Origin: Microbacteriaceae bacterium X2B
GTDB taxonomy: Bacteria > Actinomycetota > Actinomycetes > Actinomycetales > Microbacteriaceae
Assembly: GCA_005502445.1 (NCBI GenBank)
Contig: SCPB01000001.1
Location: 62,001 to 126,000, forward strand
DNA: 64,000 nt
Reading direction: 5' to 3'
Shown here piece by piece: positions 36,992-45,928 of the stretch. Position numbers and translations under genes: made by a program. The stretch's first letter is position 1. The number at the start of each line of letters is the position of its first letter. Below the pieces are notes generated by a model. The model did no database searches. It was not told the DNA's origin and worked only from the letters and a program-made list of their open reading frames with translations.

Positions 36992-37366
36992 TCAGCGATC
37001 GAGTGCGGCGTCGATCTCGACTCGGCGCGCGAGCAGCAGCGCGTCGAAGGCCTCGCGCGGCAGTGGGCGGGCATCCGTGAAGGCGACCGCCCCCTTCGAG
37101 CGCCTCAGGTCGCCGAGCAGCGGCGCGCTCGCGACGATCGCCGCCGGGCTGAACGGGTAGACGGAGTAGCCCGCCGCCGTCACGGCGACGGCGATGAGCG
37201 GACGCCCGCGGTGGCGCAGTGCGGGCACACCGTACGAGACGCCCTCGGTCGTCGAGGGCTCGAGCTCGAGCGCCCGGGCGTGCCAGCCGGCGAGTACGGC
37301 GCGCGCCGGCTGCTCCAGCGCGGCGATCGCGTCGGTGACGGGGCGGTCGGTCGGCTCGGTGGGCAT
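36992..37366 (-). CDS. DUF1801-like (YdhG) protein
   Basis: A 124-residue protein resembling the YdhG/DUF1801 fold: VTDAIAALEQPARAVLAGWHARALELEP, then GVSYGVPALRHRGRPLIAVAVTAAGYSVYPF and LGDLRRSKGAVAFTDARPLP. Members are frataxin-like small proteins without a settled role. It is the last clearly chromosomal gene before the tRNA-Arg integration site. Confidence 0.7.
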   Translation of the reverse strand: MPTEPTDRPVTDAIAALEQPARAVLAGWHARALELEPSTTEGVSYGVPALRHRGRPLIAVAVTAAGYSVYPFSPAAIVASAPLLGDLRRSKGAVAFTDARPLPREAFDALLLARRVEIDAALDR

Positions 37367-37440
37367 GCGGCCATCGTCGCAGAGCGGGCCAGTGGCGGAA
37401 AGGGTCGCGGTGCGGCGAGCGCCTCGGCGACCGGCGCCGA

Positions 37441-39333
37441 TTAGAGTGGATGCACCGGCCTCTGTAGCTCAATGGAAGAGCAGTTCCGTCCTAAGGAAAG
37501 GGTTGGGGGTTCGAGTCCCTCCAGGGGCACCAAAGATTGCTTACTCGAACCCAGGGCCAAGTCCACGGGTTTGCGCCAGTGACCTTCGGTTGATTCACCA
37601 CGTGACGACGCTTCGGCGTCGTTTTCGTTTGACTCGGCTTCGATGCCGAGGCCGAACGATGTCGCCCACTCGGCTTGTGCCTCCAGAAGCAGTCGAACGT
37701 GTTCCTGGAGCTCGGACTCCGCGCGGTCTTGGTCAATGACGAAGATGCGCGTGAAGATCGCCTGGTTGAGTTCGCGGCGCATGTCGTTACTGGCCGTGCG
37801 GTAGAGCTCATAGGGGTCTCGCAACAGTTCGAGCCACCCCTTGAGGAACTCCGCACCGATACTTAGATCGTCTTCAATGGTTCCCAGACGGGCCTCGAGC
37901 CCGGCGCGTTCCCGCTCGATCTCGGTGATCTTCTCGCGAGCCTTCGACCCAGCCAGTCCTCCATCGGCGACGAGGTCAATTAGGTTGTCGACCCTGGTCT
38001 GAAGCCGTGCGATCTGCCCCTGGATCTGGTCGCGCAGTTGACGCCGCGCCCCGGCCTGGTCTTGAAGCGCATTGTCGATTTGCCCGTGCACCCACTCGAT
38101 GAATTCAGGCCGAAGCTGCACCGTGCGGTAGTGCTCGATGACCTGGTCCTCGACGAGATCGAAAGGGATGTGGCGTGAGTTGCAGACACCTTGCTGTTTG
38201 CCTCGGCAGAAGAAGTAGAAGTACTCGCCACCGGTCTTGCCGATGGATCGTTGGATGATCATCCGCTTGTCGACCAGTCCGCGCACGGCGTAACACTCCC
38301 CGCACCACAGCGAGCCTTTGAGATAGTGCGGGTACACGCGCTTGCGCTCACCGGCACGTCCTGACGCCTCGAGTCGTTGCTGAACACGAACGAAGAGGTC
38401 GCGGTCGATGATCGCCGGATGCCGACCCTCGTAGGTTTCGCCCTTGTAGACGATGTCGCCGACGTAGTACGGGTCGCGCAGCATGGCCGAGATCTTCGAA
38501 CTCGAGACGGGCCCCGCAGGTCTGCGTGCGGTCGCCCGGGTCTCCAGCCCACGATCGGTGAGAATGTCGGCGATGTCCTCCATCGAGAACTCGCCCTTGT
38601 CGTACAACTCGAACGCTAGCTTCACGAAGGGAGCGCGTTCTTCATCGACGGCGATGCCGCGGAACTCACGACCTTCGACGCGCTCAAGGGTGTTGATGTA
38701 GCCGATCGGTGCCTTGCCGAGTGTGCCGCCATTCTTGGCCTTCTGGGCCATCTTGTAGGCGATGTCGGCTCCGTCTTCGCGGGAGCGGTACTCGTTGAAT
38801 GCGGCGAGGATGCCGTGCATGAGTTGCCCGACCGGGGTGGAGTCGATCGACTCGGTTGCGGAGATCAGGGTGACGCCACGCTTCTGCAGGTCGGCCATGA
38901 CGATGGCGTCATCTGTTCGGTTCCGGGCGAAGCGCGAGAGCTTGTAGACGATGACGTAGTCGACGTCCTTGTCGCGGCGGATGCGCTCCAGCATCTGCTG
39001 GAAGGCGACTCGCTTGGTCATCTCCGTTCCCGAGATACCTGCCTCGACATACTCGGCGACGATCGTCAGTCCGAGCTGCTCCGCCTTGCGTTGGCAGGAC
39101 TGCCGCTGGGCGGGGATCGAGATCCCTTCGGGGTCGTAGTCGGTGTTGACCTGCCCCTTGGATGACACGCGCAGGTAGACCACGGCGCGTGATCCGGCGG
39201 GTGCGACGACGTCGGCGATCGGGTTGATGATCGTCGTCTCGCTCGGGCCGACCTCAAGGTGCGGGGCGATGTCGGGCAGCCGCGGGGGCGCTGCGACGAA
39301 GGCGGAGGTGGTGGGGTTCTCGGGCAGGCTCAT
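37441..39333 (-). CDS. Large serine recombinase (integrase) of the mobile element
   Basis: A 630-residue site-specific recombinase that integrates and excises DNA. The catalytic resolvase domain begins RAVVYLRVSSKGQ (Ser near 57), with AQRQSCQRKAEQLG and YKLSRFARNRTDD. It is followed by the recombinase domain (GKAPIGYINTLERVEGREFRG), a zinc ribbon (CGECYAVRGL, FFCRGKQQGVC), and a coiled coil near 430-500. The final 30 residues, including VPLEGLEPPTLSLGRNCSS, are encoded antisense to tRNA-Arg and continue into chromosomal sequence, so they exist only in the integrated state. Confidence 0.95.
   Translation of the reverse strand: MSLPENPTTSAFVAAPPRLPDIAPHLEVGPSETTIINPIADVVAPAGSRAVVYLRVSSKGQVNTDYDPEGISIPAQRQSCQRKAEQLGLTIVAEYVEAGISGTEMTKRVAFQQMLERIRRDKDVDYVIVYKLSRFARNRTDDAIVMADLQKRGVTLISATESIDSTPVGQLMHGILAAFNEYRSREDGADIAYKMAQKAKNGGTLGKAPIGYINTLERVEGREFRGIAVDEERAPFVKLAFELYDKGEFSMEDIADILTDRGLETRATARRPAGPVSSSKISAMLRDPYYVGDIVYKGETYEGRHPAIIDRDLFVRVQQRLEASGRAGERKRVYPHYLKGSLWCGECYAVRGLVDKRMIIQRSIGKTGGEYFYFFCRGKQQGVCNSRHIPFDLVEDQVIEHYRTVQLRPEFIEWVHGQIDNALQDQAGARRQLRDQIQGQIARLQTRVDNLIDLVADGGLAGSKAREKITEIERERAGLEARLGTIEDDLSIGAEFLKGWLELLRDPYELYRTASNDMRRELNQAIFTRIFVIDQDRAESELQEHVRLLLEAQAEWATSFGLGIEAESNENDAEASSRGESTEGHWRKPVDLALGSSKQSLVPLEGLEPPTLSLGRNCSSIELQRPVHPL
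37458..37532 (+). tRNA. tRNA-Arg (anticodon CCU), element insertion site
   Basis: Acceptor arms GCCTCTG and CAGGGGC, a D arm with TAGCTCAATGGAAGAGCA, anticodon loop GTCCTAA with anticodon CCT, T arm GGGGGTTCGAGTCCCTC, discriminator A and encoded CCA give a complete tRNA reading AGG. The whole gene lies within the recombinase coding region on the opposite strand, which marks it as the attachment site of the mobile element to its right. Confidence 0.95.
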
Positions 39334-39494
39334 GACTGCCCTCCTTCCGTGGGAGTGAGAGCAGTCTCGAAGCGGTGCTTTCGAGAGAGAGGTGGTGGAG
39401 TGGGCGCCCCATTCAGGAATGGGCTGGGACGCTGGCCCGATGCAGTCTTGAACATCGGCTTTGGTCTCCGTTTACCCTCCCATTTTACCTCGCA

Positions 39495-39514
39495 AGGCCC
39501 GGAATTCCGGGCCT
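39495..39514. repeat. Perfect 20-bp palindrome upstream of the recombinase
   Basis: AGGCCCGGAATTCCGGGCCT is a perfect palindrome in the 255-base gap before the recombinase gene, near a second hairpin at about 39409-39425 (CCCATTC/GAATGGG). It could be a terminator for the upstream operon or a regulator site; no T run follows. Confidence 0.6.
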
Positions 39515-39588
39515 GTTGACTATTCCGCATCGCTCGCAGTCTGCCGTGGGAGAACGCCCCCGGAGGGTGATTCGGGACGCTGCGCGGG

Positions 39589-40395
39589 CTACCGGATGAA
39601 GGCATAGATGCGACCTTCCATCTCCACGACGTCATACACCTCACGCAGCTGCGCGCTGATGACCGACCGATCCAGCGTCACCGCTTCGGCCGGCAGCCCC
39701 AGCTCTGCCGTCCACTCGCCCAGTCGGGTCTCCCACTCATCGATCGGGGTGAGGCCGTCGATGGCGTCGTCTTCGGCTTCGAACCGGCCGACGAAGTACT
39801 GCTCGAACAGGTCGGCCACGTTCTCCGCAGACGCATCGACGTCGGGCAGGGTCAGGAACGCGTGGAAGGACTGCTCGAAGATCTCCGGCAGCTGCTCCAG
39901 GCGTGCGACGACCTCACGCAGTTCGGGGCCAGTGAGGCTCGCGGGGATGTTGACCGTGAGAGTGGCACCTCCGACGTTCAGCTGATCGGTGACGAGGGTG
40001 CTGCGCAGCAGCGCACGCGCTGCTTCCACCCGATCACCGTCTGGCACTTCAGGGCCGGGCTCGGTATGCAGCAGGTAGGTCCCGAGCCAGTTGATCCACT
40101 CGCGAGTAAGCCCGCCGCTGCGCGGGTGTTCCCAGAGCGTCATGAACTCGGCGCGCATTGCCTCCGGGTTGCCCTGTCGGGTGCGACCGTGCTCGGCCAG
40201 TTGCGAGTCGCGGCCAAGGCCTCGCCCGAGGACGTGGGCGATGAGCTGTGCGGTGCCGTCATCGATCTCGCGGCCTGCCGAACGCGCGGCTTCGATACCG
40301 AGGGTGATCGCGTTCTCGAAACGGTTGGCCGCACGCCGGAGGCGTTCGAGATCGATCTGCTCGTGGCTGCGAGGCGTGGGTTCGCGTTCGTTCAT
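39589..40395 (-). CDS. Hypothetical element protein
   Basis: A 268-residue acidic, apparently soluble protein with no motif I recognise. It has an N-terminal helical part (IDLERLRRAANRFENAITLGIEAAR) and a C-terminal acidic part. Residues near 100-120 (EWINWLGTYLLHTEPG) resemble EDWIDTLGRYILLNAGAR at the end of the next small protein, suggesting a shared domain. The ATG overlaps the stop of the gene at 40392 (ATGA), placing it in the minus-strand operon with the replication-relaxation and TraG-like genes. Confidence 0.7.
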   Translation of the reverse strand: MNEREPTPRSHEQIDLERLRRAANRFENAITLGIEAARSAGREIDDGTAQLIAHVLGRGLGRDSQLAEHGRTRQGNPEAMRAEFMTLWEHPRSGGLTREWINWLGTYLLHTEPGPEVPDGDRVEAARALLRSTLVTDQLNVGGATLTVNIPASLTGPELREVVARLEQLPEIFEQSFHAFLTLPDVDASAENVADLFEQYFVGRFEAEDDAIDGLTPIDEWETRLGEWTAELGLPAEAVTLDRSVISAQLREVYDVVEMEGRIYAFIR

Positions 40396-40679
40396 GAGCG
40401 TGCTCCGGCGTTGAGCAGGATGTAGCGGCCGAGGGTGTCGATCCAGTCCTCCTGCTCCAGGGGAACGCGCAGCTCGTTGAGTTCAGCGAGTGCTGCCTCG
40501 GGGTCGAGTGTGCCGGTGGAGGCGAAGTGCTCCAGGGCTGTGCCGGGGCCTCCGTGCAGGGTCGCCGCGACGAGTCGGGCAAGGGTGTGCCCTTGCGCTT
40601 CGGGGTCGAGGGCGATCATCAGGGTGATGATCTGCCGTGCCTTGTCGGTCTGATCCGGGGTGGTGATGGTTGGTGTCAT
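40392..40679 (-). CDS. Small hypothetical element protein
   Basis: A 95-residue soluble protein (TDKARQIITLMIALDPEAQG ... EDWIDTLGRYILLNAGARS). Its C-terminus resembles a segment of the following 268-residue protein. Start and stop overlap both neighbours by four bases (ATGA twice), which strongly supports that it is real and translated with the operon. The function is unknown. Confidence 0.7.
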   Translation of the reverse strand: MTPTITTPDQTDKARQIITLMIALDPEAQGHTLARLVAATLHGGPGTALEHFASTGTLDPEAALAELNELRVPLEQEDWIDTLGRYILLNAGARS

Positions 40680-41521
40680 GTCGTTCCTCCTTTCGGGTTA
40701 GGGGTTGCATCCGGGGCGAGAACGCTCAGCGCGTTCTCCTTCGGGGTGACGTGAAACAGGGCCGTCTGCAGGCTTGGGTCATCGGCGATGCTGCGCCGCA
40801 CACGGTCGGCGCGACGCTCGTCCGGGGTGACCCAGACCACGAGCGGGAACACTCCGGTGCGGTCTTGTTCGATGCCGCTTTGGAAGTACTGCTGGTAAGC
40901 GCGGCACTTACGCAGCACCGCCGGGCCGTGTTCGGTGGCACGGTCGACTTCCACGAAGTTGTGGGTCTCGAACTCGGTGTCGGCAGTCACGACCGCGAGA
41001 TCGGGCTTCACCGAGAGGGCAGATCCGCTGGGCGAGGTGTATTCCCGCCAGCAGGCTGGTTCGGTCTGAAGGCTCAGCACCTCGACGGCGCCGAGGCGGG
41101 ACTTCTCGATCAGGCCAATGGCCAGCTCGGCGACTTCGAGCGTGTGCTCCATGAACGTCGTTGACGGGGTGACGAAGCGACGACGCTGTCCATCTGCCCG
41201 CTGCGCCCGCAGGTACCGCTCTCCGGTCGCAGCCAGCTGCCAGACGATGCCGGACGAACCGTGCTTGATGCCGCCGATGCGACGAGGCAGTCGCGTGATC
41301 AGCCCGTGCTGCTCGAGCCGACAGAGCACGCGGGTAGTGCCGCGGGTGGCCGCCGAGATGCTGGAGTGATCGCCTAGCGGTACGGCGGGGAAGTGCAGAC
41401 GCTGAATGAGCCGGGTGGAGAGCAGCCGGTACTGCTCGATGCTGGTCAGGATCTGCCGGTCTCGCTCGGTCAGCTGCTCGGAGAGCTGCCGGATTCGATA
41501 GGGGGTCCAGGTGGCCGTCAT
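40676..41521 (-). CDS. Replication-relaxation family protein
   Basis: A 281-residue protein of the replication-relaxation type found on actinobacterial conjugative plasmids and integrative elements. A winged-helix start (LTERDRQILTSIEQYRLLSTRLIQRLHF, TRVLCRLEQHGLITRLPRR) is followed by a predicted nuclease-like core with VKPDLAVVTAD and HNFVEVDRATEH, reminiscent of a PD-(D/E)xK fold (inference). The ATG at 41521 has GGAGG upstream, and an in-frame GTG at 41677 gives an unlikely Arg/Gly-rich extension. It may act at the element's replication origin. Confidence 0.75.
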   Translation of the reverse strand: MTATWTPYRIRQLSEQLTERDRQILTSIEQYRLLSTRLIQRLHFPAVPLGDHSSISAATRGTTRVLCRLEQHGLITRLPRRIGGIKHGSSGIVWQLAATGERYLRAQRADGQRRRFVTPSTTFMEHTLEVAELAIGLIEKSRLGAVEVLSLQTEPACWREYTSPSGSALSVKPDLAVVTADTEFETHNFVEVDRATEHGPAVLRKCRAYQQYFQSGIEQDRTGVFPLVVWVTPDERRADRVRRSIADDPSLQTALFHVTPKENALSVLAPDATPNPKGGTT

Positions 41522-41699
41522 GGCTGGCCTCCACGGGACGGTGAACCGGTGCGGCAAAGCAGCGGAGTCCCATCCCAGTTGCCGCCACAACCGGCCACGG
41601 TGCGGGCCTGTGGGCCGGTGGTGGTCGTCGTGGCCGGAATAGCGACCGGAATACTCGCCCCAGAGGTCACACCACACCTACAGGCAACACGTCGGGCAC

Positions 41700-43832
41700 T
41701 CATGCTCGCCTCGCTCGCCGGTGCGACCCCGGCTCCGCACGCGGCGGCTCAGACGTAGGCTGCGGCACCTCGTTCGTGACTGCCCTGCCGTATTGGTTGC
41801 GGCTTGCTCTGCGAATCAGGTCGCCGTGTCCGGTCGGCTTCTCGGGTGGCAGCGTCTTGGCAGAGAACCACCCAGAGGGCGCTCCGCGGTCGACGATGGT
41901 GGCATAGATCTCGTAGGGGGCGAGTGACTGGAAGTCCTCCACCACCAGTCGGGGAGCCATGCGGGCTATGTCTCGGGCGTCATCGGGGCCGAGTGCAAAG
42001 ACGACTTTCGAGCGAGCGTTCGCATCGAACGCAGACCGCATGGCCGGGGAGAGCTGATCGCGGAACTGGTGGGCCAGGTGCCAGCCGACACCGTATGAGC
42101 GGGAGGTGGCTAGGGCGTCGGCGATGGAGGTGGGGAGGTTCAGGAACTGCTGCACCTCATCGACGAACACCATCCCGGGCCGCTTCGTGGGCTCCTTCTC
42201 TGCAGCGCGCTCGAGGGTGGCCATCCACACCTCAGCCACGATCAGACTGCCGAGCAGCTGCGCTGCACCCGGCCCGAGGAGCGCGTCGTTGAGGGGTACG
42301 AGCACGGCGTGGCCGCCGTTCCGGAACACATCCCGCAGACGGAACGCCGGGCGTGACTGTCCGAGCACGGCGGCGACGTTCGGGCGCAGGACGAACTTGC
42401 GCAGCTTGTTCATGGGCGGGCCGATCACGGCTGCGCGTTGCCCGACGCTCATTTCCTCGAACGCTGCCCAGAACGACGACAGTGTCTGGTCGCCTGCGAC
42501 AGCGCCGATCAACGAGCGCCGGAAGGCGGCATCGGTCAGAAGGCGGGGGAGGTCGATCAGCGTGTATGGCTCATCGCGAGCATCGCCCGCCCGGGCCAGT
42601 GTGAGGAGTCCGGCGTGGAGCAGGTCTTCGGTGCGCGGTCCCCAGCCGTCGTGGAACACCGCCTTCAGTGAGGACAGGATGCCGTCGACGACGACGTCCG
42701 CTGGGCGGCCCTTGGTGTCGAGGGGGTTGAAGCCGACCGGTCGATCGTCAGCTGCATCGAGGATCACGATCCGACCCGCCGCATCGGCTGGAGCGTGGTC
42801 GACGATGTAGTCCACGAGCTGCCGCTTCGGGTCCACCAGAACCAGCGGCCGGCCTGCCGCGATGTCGTCAAGCGCGAGGCGAGCCAGCACCATGCTCTTG
42901 CCCGACCCGGTCGGCCCGGTGACGACGGTGTGCTGCAGGCGTGCCGTGGCCGTGATTCCTACCTCGCGTTCGATGCCGGGTGAGTTGGCGGTGGCGAAGA
43001 CACCGTCCGACGAGCTGAGCGTTTCGGGCGGAGCGATGCGTCGCGGGTGTGCGCTCGGCAGGCCAGGCAGGTCGTCGCCGCCGATTGGCCAGTTGAGAAA
43101 CGCGACGACCTCGTCAACACTGAGTCGGCCTGACGGGCGACGGCTGAGAGTCGCCGCGTTGAACGCGCCAGCCTGCTCGGCGACGAGTCGCAGGGTTGCC
43201 CCCGGCGCCTCGAGGCCTTGGAGCGCGGCGAACAGTGCCAGCGTCAGATGTTGTCGACGAGCGGGTGTCGCCGCCGTGACGCCGATTCGGATGGTCGTTG
43301 TAATGGTGGCCTGCGAGGCGCGGGTCTTCATCCGGCGACGCACCTCAGCACTGGCGGGCGCGGGGCCGGTAGTGAGGGCGTGCCAGAGCGACTGCTGCGC
43401 AGGGCTGGCGACCTTGTCCGGGACGAGCTGAGGGCTGTGCGCGGCACCGAGGGCGACTTGGATGGCCACGACCTCACCGCGCTTGCGCGCGCTCAGTGCT
43501 GAGTAGATGGCGTGGGCTGAAGCCTCGACGTCATCGGTCTTGATGGGCAGCCCGCCAGACAGTTCGACTCGTCTGACTGTCGACAGTGCTCCTCGCGCCC
43601 CAGCCTTCATCGTGCGAGCGTCAATGACAGAGCCCGAGATCAGTCGCGCGAGCTGATGGAGTGACTCGGGGGCTGCACCGACGAGATGGTGCACTCCCGC
43701 TTCGTCTGCCCGAAGCTCGAACACGACGGGGCGTGGTGCGGTTGAACGGGCCAGCGATTCGACAATCCGGCGAACGCTTGCCACCTCGAGGGGGCGAGGT
43801 AGGTGAGCGGTGTGGAAGACGAAATCAGTCAT
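41700..43832 (-). CDS. TraG/VirD4-like conjugative coupling ATPase
   Basis: A 710-residue HerA/FtsK-superfamily ATPase. The N-terminal third resembles a type IV secretion accessory region; Walker A VVTGPTGSGKSMVLA lies near 303-317, VLVDPKRQLVDYI follows, and Walker B is GMVFVDEVQQFLNLP near 551-565, then the TraM-recognition-like ATSRSYGVGWHLAHQFRDQL segment. No clear transmembrane anchor is visible. Such proteins pass the relaxosome to a secretion channel. As no relaxase or channel genes are in the element part seen here, it may be mobilisable rather than self-transmissible. Confidence 0.82.
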   Translation of the reverse strand: MTDFVFHTAHLPRPLEVASVRRIVESLARSTAPRPVVFELRADEAGVHHLVGAAPESLHQLARLISGSVIDARTMKAGARGALSTVRRVELSGGLPIKTDDVEASAHAIYSALSARKRGEVVAIQVALGAAHSPQLVPDKVASPAQQSLWHALTTGPAPASAEVRRRMKTRASQATITTTIRIGVTAATPARRQHLTLALFAALQGLEAPGATLRLVAEQAGAFNAATLSRRPSGRLSVDEVVAFLNWPIGGDDLPGLPSAHPRRIAPPETLSSSDGVFATANSPGIEREVGITATARLQHTVVTGPTGSGKSMVLARLALDDIAAGRPLVLVDPKRQLVDYIVDHAPADAAGRIVILDAADDRPVGFNPLDTKGRPADVVVDGILSSLKAVFHDGWGPRTEDLLHAGLLTLARAGDARDEPYTLIDLPRLLTDAAFRRSLIGAVAGDQTLSSFWAAFEEMSVGQRAAVIGPPMNKLRKFVLRPNVAAVLGQSRPAFRLRDVFRNGGHAVLVPLNDALLGPGAAQLLGSLIVAEVWMATLERAAEKEPTKRPGMVFVDEVQQFLNLPTSIADALATSRSYGVGWHLAHQFRDQLSPAMRSAFDANARSKVVFALGPDDARDIARMAPRLVVEDFQSLAPYEIYATIVDRGAPSGWFSAKTLPPEKPTGHGDLIRRASRNQYGRAVTNEVPQPTSEPPRAEPGSHRRARRA

Positions 43833-44040
43833 GACGACCTCCTTCGACACCGGATCCGTCGACGTCGTGCCTGTTGCCCATCTCGGCGGCGAGGCGGCGG
43901 GCGTCGGCTTCACGCTGGGCCTGCTCGAGGCTGGCGGCAACGAGGATGCGGGCGATCTGCTCAGGTTGCAGGTCGTGATTGAGTTGGCTGAAGACCCAGA
44001 CGCGGCGGCCTGGAGTCTTGCGCTTACGGCGCTGAGACAT
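43825..44040 (-). CDS. Small basic hypothetical protein
   Basis: A 71-residue protein with a very basic start (SQRRKRKTPGRRVWVF) and a helical remainder (QPEQIARILVAASLEQAQREAD). Its 3' end overlaps the TraG-like gene by eight bases, so translation is probably coupled. The ATG at 44040 is used because AGGGAGG lies upstream. The function is unknown; a nucleic-acid-binding role would fit the charge. Confidence 0.6.
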   Translation of the reverse strand: MSQRRKRKTPGRRVWVFSQLNHDLQPEQIARILVAASLEQAQREADARRLAAEMGNRHDVDGSGVEGGRHD

Positions 44041-44202
44041 AGGAAACCTCCCTTCTGTTCTGCTCCGAGGTGCTCGCGGTGGGGAGCGGTCGCAGGGAAG
44101 TCCCAATTGGGTTGGCACCGGTTATGAACTCATTGGGCCTGCTTGTCAAGCGATGTTGTTCATTTCGCAACGAATCGTCAGAGGTGAACATGCTCATGCT
44201 CA

Positions 44203-44400
44203 TCACCACTTCTGCGACCGCCACTGGCGCACCTTCACGGCCAACCACACGCCACTCCCGAGCACCGCGATGAGGGCAATCCAGCCCCAGATCTGCGCCA
44301 ACATCTCGAGCGCGAGGGTCAGCAAGACGACGCTGACGAGCACGGCGAAGCAGAAGCTCAGCATGCGGCGAGCGAGCGTGGTCGGCTCCGATCCAGCCAC
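44203..44400 (-). CDS. Small two-helix membrane protein
   Basis: A 65-residue protein with two closely spaced hydrophobic helices (MLSFCFAVLVSVVLLTLALEM and IWGWIALIAVLGSGVWLAV; each shown only in part) and a basic C-terminus. It starts with GTG three bases after the MT-A70 gene stop, so it depends on that mRNA. No function can be assigned. Confidence 0.6.
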   Translation of the reverse strand: MAGSEPTTLARRMLSFCFAVLVSVVLLTLALEMLAQIWGWIALIAVLGSGVWLAVKVRQWRSQKW

Positions 44401-44403
44401 GGC

Positions 44404-45012
44404 TCATCCCTCCCGGTTTCCGTTGACGGTGGACTGCCGGGCGAAGTCGCTCGGCACCGGGTAGCCAGGAATCGTGATGTCGGAATCGACCTCATTGCCC
44501 CAGATGCTCCAGTCACTGTGACTGTTCGGACGCTGCCGGGCGAACAACTCCAGGTAAGGGCCGTCGAGCACGCGCTCAATCAGCGGGATCATCTCCTCGG
44601 GCTTGCGGGAGTGATCCTGGCGAGGGAACAGCAGGGTCGATCGCTGTCCGTGGAACTTGAACGGCGCCTTTCCGCGCACGCCGTGAAGCAGGATTTCGTG
44701 GCTGCCCCGGAAGTAGTTCCCGAGGCCGATGTAGTACTTGTCCCAGACAACGTTCGTGATGTAGCGGAAGCCCCACGCCTCCATGACTTCCAGTCCCGCC
44801 GGCAGGGCGGCGTTGGTCACCCACAGCAGCAGGGTCGAGTTGTCGGCGGCGAGACCCTGGATGGGCATTTCCTTGATGCGCTCCAGGCTCATGACGTCGT
44901 AGTGCTGGCTCGCACCGCGGGCGCCCTTCTGGGCAATGTCCCACGGCGGGTCGGCGTAGATCACGCGGTAACGCTTCGACTGCTGCGGGTTGTCTGCTTC
45001 GTTCTGTTTCAT
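44404..45012 (-). CDS. MT-A70 family N6-adenine DNA methyltransferase
   Basis: A 202-residue methyltransferase. The catalytic motif YADPPWD occurs at about residues 19-25, and the MT-A70 core continues with YDVMSLERIKEMPIQGLAAD, LLLWVTNAALPAGLEVMEAW, FRYITNVVWDK and the C-terminal LFARQRPNSHSDWSIWGNE. Enzymes of this type are common on phages and mobile elements and methylate adenine to mask DNA from restriction. The ATG at 45012 has GAAGGAGA upstream. No cognate nuclease lies beside it. Confidence 0.88.
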   Translation of the reverse strand: MKQNEADNPQQSKRYRVIYADPPWDIAQKGARGASQHYDVMSLERIKEMPIQGLAADNSTLLLWVTNAALPAGLEVMEAWGFRYITNVVWDKYYIGLGNYFRGSHEILLHGVRGKAPFKFHGQRSTLLFPRQDHSRKPEEMIPLIERVLDGPYLELFARQRPNSHSDWSIWGNEVDSDITIPGYPVPSDFARQSTVNGNREG

Positions 45013-45205
45013 CAGTTCTCCTTCCTCGCCCGGCGATGCGCCGGGTGTTGAGGGATGGTTATGCGGGATCGTCCGCAGGTCGGCAATGTTCCGATCGCTC
45101 GACGGGGTTACGCGACAGGACAGCTCGAACAGACGCGCTCGCCCAGAGGTCGCCTACAGCAATGTGTCGAGTCATTGCTGCCGCCGTTGCAGGTGATGTG
45201 GAATG

Positions 45206-45247
45206 AACAACGGGAGGACGCACGAACTCGCGCATCCTCCCGTTGTT
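45206..45247. terminator. Long hairpin between element genes
   Basis: AACAACGGGAGGA pairs perfectly with TCCTCCCGTTGTT around a 16-base loop. It separates the two-gene minus-strand unit ending at 45255 from the MT-A70 gene and probably ends or attenuates transcription. Confidence 0.75.
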
Positions 45248-45254
45248 GGTCGTG

Positions 45255-45530
45255 CTACTCGGGCGGAGGAACTCGCCCCGAGGCGAGGAACGACTCGCGG
45301 ATGAGCGCTTTGCGGGCCTCGTGAGCGTCGGCACCCAACTGGTTCGCGAGGTGGAGGATTGTGGCCCGCAGTTCCGCCTGCTGGCGGTCAAGCTCCGCCT
45401 CGATCCGAGCGATGCGACGCTGCCGACGGTCACGCCACCAGTCCACGAGCCACTCCAACCCGACTCCTGCCCAGTAGAAGAATCCGCCCACGAGAATGAA
45501 CGGGATCAGCAGCAGTGCCAGGTACTGCAC
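45255..45530 (-). CDS. Small membrane protein with coiled coil
   Basis: A 91-residue protein: one N-terminal hydrophobic helix (LALLLIPFILVGGFFYWAG), then WLVDWWRDRRQRRIARIEAE and a helical C-terminal half rich in Glu, Arg and Leu that should form a coiled coil. It starts with GTG three bases after the preceding gene's stop. It resembles small membrane subunits carried by conjugative elements, but I cannot name it. Confidence 0.6.
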   Translation of the reverse strand: MQYLALLLIPFILVGGFFYWAGVGLEWLVDWWRDRRQRRIARIEAELDRQQAELRATILHLANQLGADAHEARKALIRESFLASGRVPPPE

Positions 45531-45533
45531 AGC

Positions 45534-45842
45534 TCACCACCGCGCCACGGCCTGGGCGGCACCCATCGCGTACGCGTCGACGATGTGCTTGTAGCGAGCC
45601 TCACCCAGCGGGGCGACCTGAATCAGGTGCGCCTCGAGCGCCGACAGGGCGCCGACGTTCTGCAAAGCCGTGTTGGTGAGCAGTGCCCGGCCCTGCTCGC
45701 GCACATCGGCGACGAGCGCCTGAGCCTGGACACGCTCAATCTCGCGGCCCGCCTGCCGCTGCGCGCTGCCGCTCATCTGAGCCAGCCCGTTCGCGCTGAA
45801 TGCGCCACCAAGCGGCGCAAGCTCGGTCTTCGAATCGAACAT
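45534..45842 (-). CDS. Hypothetical element protein
   Basis: A 102-residue soluble helical protein (LAQMSGSAQRQAGREIERVQ, QALVADVREQGRALLTNTAL). The ATG at 45842 follows AGGAAAGGA at good spacing and is preferred to the GTG one codon earlier. It precedes the small membrane protein with a four-base gap. The function is unknown. Confidence 0.65.
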   Translation of the reverse strand: MFDSKTELAPLGGAFSANGLAQMSGSAQRQAGREIERVQAQALVADVREQGRALLTNTALQNVGALSALEAHLIQVAPLGEARYKHIVDAYAMGAAQAVARW

Positions 45843-45928
45843 CACAATCCTTTCCTGTTTCTTGTTGGGGTTTCCTGCCGGCGGTTTGCGGCAAGAACTC
45901 TGAGTAGCTAAGGGAGGTCAATTGGCGG

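Noticed and set aside
45059-45433. A 124-codon minus-strand frame
   Set aside because: It overlaps the better small membrane-protein gene at 45255-45530 in another frame and crosses the long hairpin; Ser/Arg-rich shadow composition.
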